Shown here: piece by piece, positions 37,567 to 39,037 of the stretch
Numbering within the stretch: the first letter of the stretch is position 1
Layout: each line of letters starts with the position of its first letter
NCBI GenBank assembly: GCA_012963775.1
Contig: DTVC01000064.1
Coordinates: forward strand, 1 to 39,037
Reading direction: 5' to 3'
Source: Candidatus Pelagibacter sp.
Lineage (GTDB): Bacteria; Pseudomonadota; Alphaproteobacteria; Pelagibacterales; Pelagibacteraceae
Length of the DNA stretch: 39,037 bases
The notes under the pieces: model-generated
What the model was told of the DNA's origin: nothing
The model's database searches: none
Seen by the model: only the letters and a program-made list of their open reading frames with translations
Position numbers and translations under genes: made by a program

Positions 37567-37581
37567 GTTCTATAAAAGTTC
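37567..37581. promoter_or_regulatory. LexA operator (SOS box) of lexA
   Basis: The sequence GTTC-TATAAAA-GTTC is an exact match to the alphaproteobacterial LexA recognition pattern GTTC-N7-GTTC. It sits 22 bases upstream of the chosen lexA start. On the minus strand it covers a possible -10 hexamer TATAGA (37574-37569), with TTGATT (37595-37590) 15 bases upstream as a possible though closely spaced -35. Repressor bound here would block lexA transcription, the usual autoregulation. A further GAAC half-site (37546-37549) is not at the right spacing. Confidence 0.88.
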
Positions 37582-37630
37582 TGTTGTTTAATCAATAGCT
37601 CAAAACCCCATTAAAATATAGATTATTTGC

Positions 37631-38533
37631 CTATAATATTGAGAAAATTGAATTTTCTTTTAAATTTTTTAACAATGATTCACCAATTAAAAAAGTTTTA
37701 ATTTTTGTTTTTTTATTTATTTCTAAAAGTTCCTCTTTTGTTTTTATTCCACTTTCACAAATAAGCGGTCCAGAAAAATCTCTTAATGCATTATTAATAC
37801 TATAAGTTGCATTAAAATCGGTTTTTAAAGTATTAAGATTTCTATTATTAATTCCTATTAATGCTTCTTTAAATTTTAAAGCTTTTTCAGCTTCTTCAAT
37901 AGTGTGAGCTTCTATGATTACTGACATATTTAATTTTAGAGCTTCTTCATATAATTCATTAAGAAGATTTTTTTTTTCTTCTATAAAATACTCAAAAGCA
38001 GAAAGAATGATCAATATGGCATCAGCTCCTCTAGATCTTGCTAAATATAATTGCCATTTGGTTACCATAAAATCTTTACATAAAATTGGGAGTTTTATTC
38101 CAGCTTCTTTTATATTTTTCATGTGATTAAAATCTCCACCAAAAAATTTTGGTTCTGTTAGTACTGACAAACATGTAGCATTATTTTCATCATATATTTT
38201 AGCAATTTCTACAGGATTATATTTATCAGCATGTATTAGAACACCTGCAGATGGACTCATACGTTTCATCTCAGCAATAATTGAAAATTTGTTATTATTT
38301 ATGTTGTTTTCTATTTTTTCTTTAAAATTAAAAAATAACTTTTTTCTTTCCATTTCTGATATTAGCTCTTTTAATTCCTCAATAGGTATACCTAATCTAC
38401 TTATGAGTTCTAAGTCTTCATATCTATATTTAAGAATTTCGTGTAAAACGTTGACATTATGGCCATACTTAAATACTGCAGATTCAAAATACCTGTCAAA
38501 CATAGGATCCCATTTTCTATATTTTTTATCCAT
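37631..38533 (-). CDS. trpC: Indole-3-glycerol phosphate synthase
   Basis: (beta/alpha)8-barrel enzyme that closes the indole ring in tryptophan synthesis. Catalytic residues of the family are all present: Glu88 and Lys90 (IIAEMKRMSPSAG), Lys153 (LCKDF), Glu208 (VIIEAHT), the Asn in GINNRNL (about 229-230) and Glu260 (ICESGIKT). SVLTEPKFFGGD is the substrate loop. At 300 residues it is about 30-40 longer than usual, because of an N-terminal extension (1-28, rich in Tyr, Phe, Asp and Lys) before the expected first helix. It is monofunctional, with no trpF fusion. It overlaps trpD by eight bases (ATGGATAA). Confidence 0.94.
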   Translation of the reverse strand: MDKKYRKWDPMFDRYFESAVFKYGHNVNVLHEILKYRYEDLELISRLGIPIEELKELISEMERKKLFFNFKEKIENNINNNKFSIIAEMKRMSPSAGVLIHADKYNPVEIAKIYDENNATCLSVLTEPKFFGGDFNHMKNIKEAGIKLPILCKDFMVTKWQLYLARSRGADAILIILSAFEYFIEEKKNLLNELYEEALKLNMSVIIEAHTIEEAEKALKFKEALIGINNRNLNTLKTDFNATYSINNALRDFSGPLICESGIKTKEELLEINKKTKIKTFLIGESLLKNLKENSIFSIL

Positions 38534-39037
38534 TTTGAATACCTCTTAAATGTTCAAATGTTTTTCCAGATAGAATATGTTCTCTTGCATTATTGTAAGC
38601 ATCTTCAAAATTTGAAAACTTCTCAGAAACAATAAGGCCAGCTGCACAGTTTAAACAAACTGCTTTAGAAAAATCATTGTCTTCACCTTTAAATATATCA
38701 ATCATTTTGTCAGCATTAAATTTAGCATCATCTCCAAGTAGATTTTCAAATTTATCTGCATTAACATTTAGCTCTTTAGGATCTATGGTAATTTCTGAAA
38801 TTTTATTATCTTTTAATTGCATTACATTCGTTTTTGCATAAGGAGATATTTCATCTAAACCATCTTCACTATTTACAATCCATGCAAATCTAATATTTAA
38901 ATTTTTTAGACCATTTGCAAAAGTTTTGAGTAATTTTTTATCAAATACTCCTACAACTTGTCTTTCAACAAGGGCAGGGCTACTTAAAGGTCCTATCATA
39001 TTGAATATAGTTCTTTTTCCAATTTTTTTTCTTGTTG
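38526..39037 (-). CDS. trpD: Anthranilate phosphoribosyltransferase, C-terminal half (cut by window end)
   Basis: It transfers phosphoribosyl to anthranilate in tryptophan synthesis. Only the last 169 or so residues are in the window; the frame stays open to 39037, so the apparent ATG at 38999 is internal. The continuation upstream reads GKRTIFNM, completing the family motif RTIFNMIGPLSSPA. GVFDKKLLKTFANGLKNL, GLDEISPYAKTNVMQL and NCAAGLIVSEKF, at the usual NAAAAL position, follow. trpD-trpC order agrees with alphaproteobacterial trp clusters; trpG or trpE may lie beyond the window. Confidence 0.93.
   Translation of the reverse strand, partial: TRKKIGKRTIFNMIGPLSSPALVERQVVGVFDKKLLKTFANGLKNLNIRFAWIVNSEDGLDEISPYAKTNVMQLKDNKISEITIDPKELNVNADKFENLLGDDAKFNADKMIDIFKGEDNDFSKAVCLNCAAGLIVSEKFSNFEDAYNNAREHILSGKTFEHLRGIQNG

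Noticed and set aside
1..39037. CRISPR arrays, insertion sequences, prophage or defence islands
   Set aside because: No spaced direct repeats, transposase or integrase motifs, terminal inverted repeats or composition breaks were seen; the window is continuous core genome.

Overview
This 39 kb window is very AT-rich, gene-dense bacterial chromosome. Gene order and protein motifs are alphaproteobacterial: a single 13-gene nuo operon with separate nuoC and nuoD, then birA-coaX-rnj, a short ProRS without the editing insertion, lolC-lolD-dnaE, and a LexA with a GTTC-N7-GTTC box. The extreme A+T bias, 1-20 nt gene overlaps, almost no spacer and a pseudoknotted leader before rpsB point to the SAR11 clade (Candidatus Pelagibacter or a close relative). 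That assignment is inference from composition and synteny; no database search was possible.

Layout. Position 1-53 is the 3' part of a tRNA-Asp. 142-14015 is the full NADH:quinone oxidoreductase (complex I) operon, nuoA to nuoN. It continues with almost no gaps into birA (biotin ligase), coaX (pantothenate kinase) and rnj (RNase J) to 16971. 17037-23673 holds proS, lolC, lolD and dnaE. 23674-23799 is the longest unoccupied stretch and carries a structured leader RNA for rpsB. 23800-35476 is the translation and envelope block: rpsB-tsf-frr, then uppS-cdsA-dxr, then bamA-skp-fabZ-lpxD-lpxA-lpxI-lpxB. From 35459 the coding strand switches: gltX, lexA, trpC and a partial trpD run on the minus strand and meet lpxB tail to tail with an 18 nt overlap. 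No stretch longer than 300 bases lacks a gene.

Functionally, complex I feeds the respiratory chain. rpsB, tsf, frr, proS and gltX serve translation. uppS and dxr feed the isoprenoid carrier lipid and cdsA feeds phospholipid synthesis. fabZ, lpxD, lpxA, lpxI and lpxB make the lipid A precursor, while bamA, skp and lolCD assemble outer-membrane proteins and move lipoproteins. dnaE and lexA cover replication and SOS control, and trpDC covers tryptophan synthesis.

I see no mobile element, CRISPR array, toxin system, phage gene or unknown multi-gene system; every protein-coding gene belongs to a recognisable family. The items worth a second look are the rpsB leader pseudoknot, the SOS box that also fixes the lexA start, genes missing from or reordered in an otherwise conserved alphaproteobacterial block, a minimal biotin ligase, long poly-A tracts inside dxr and nuoG, and extreme gene overlap.
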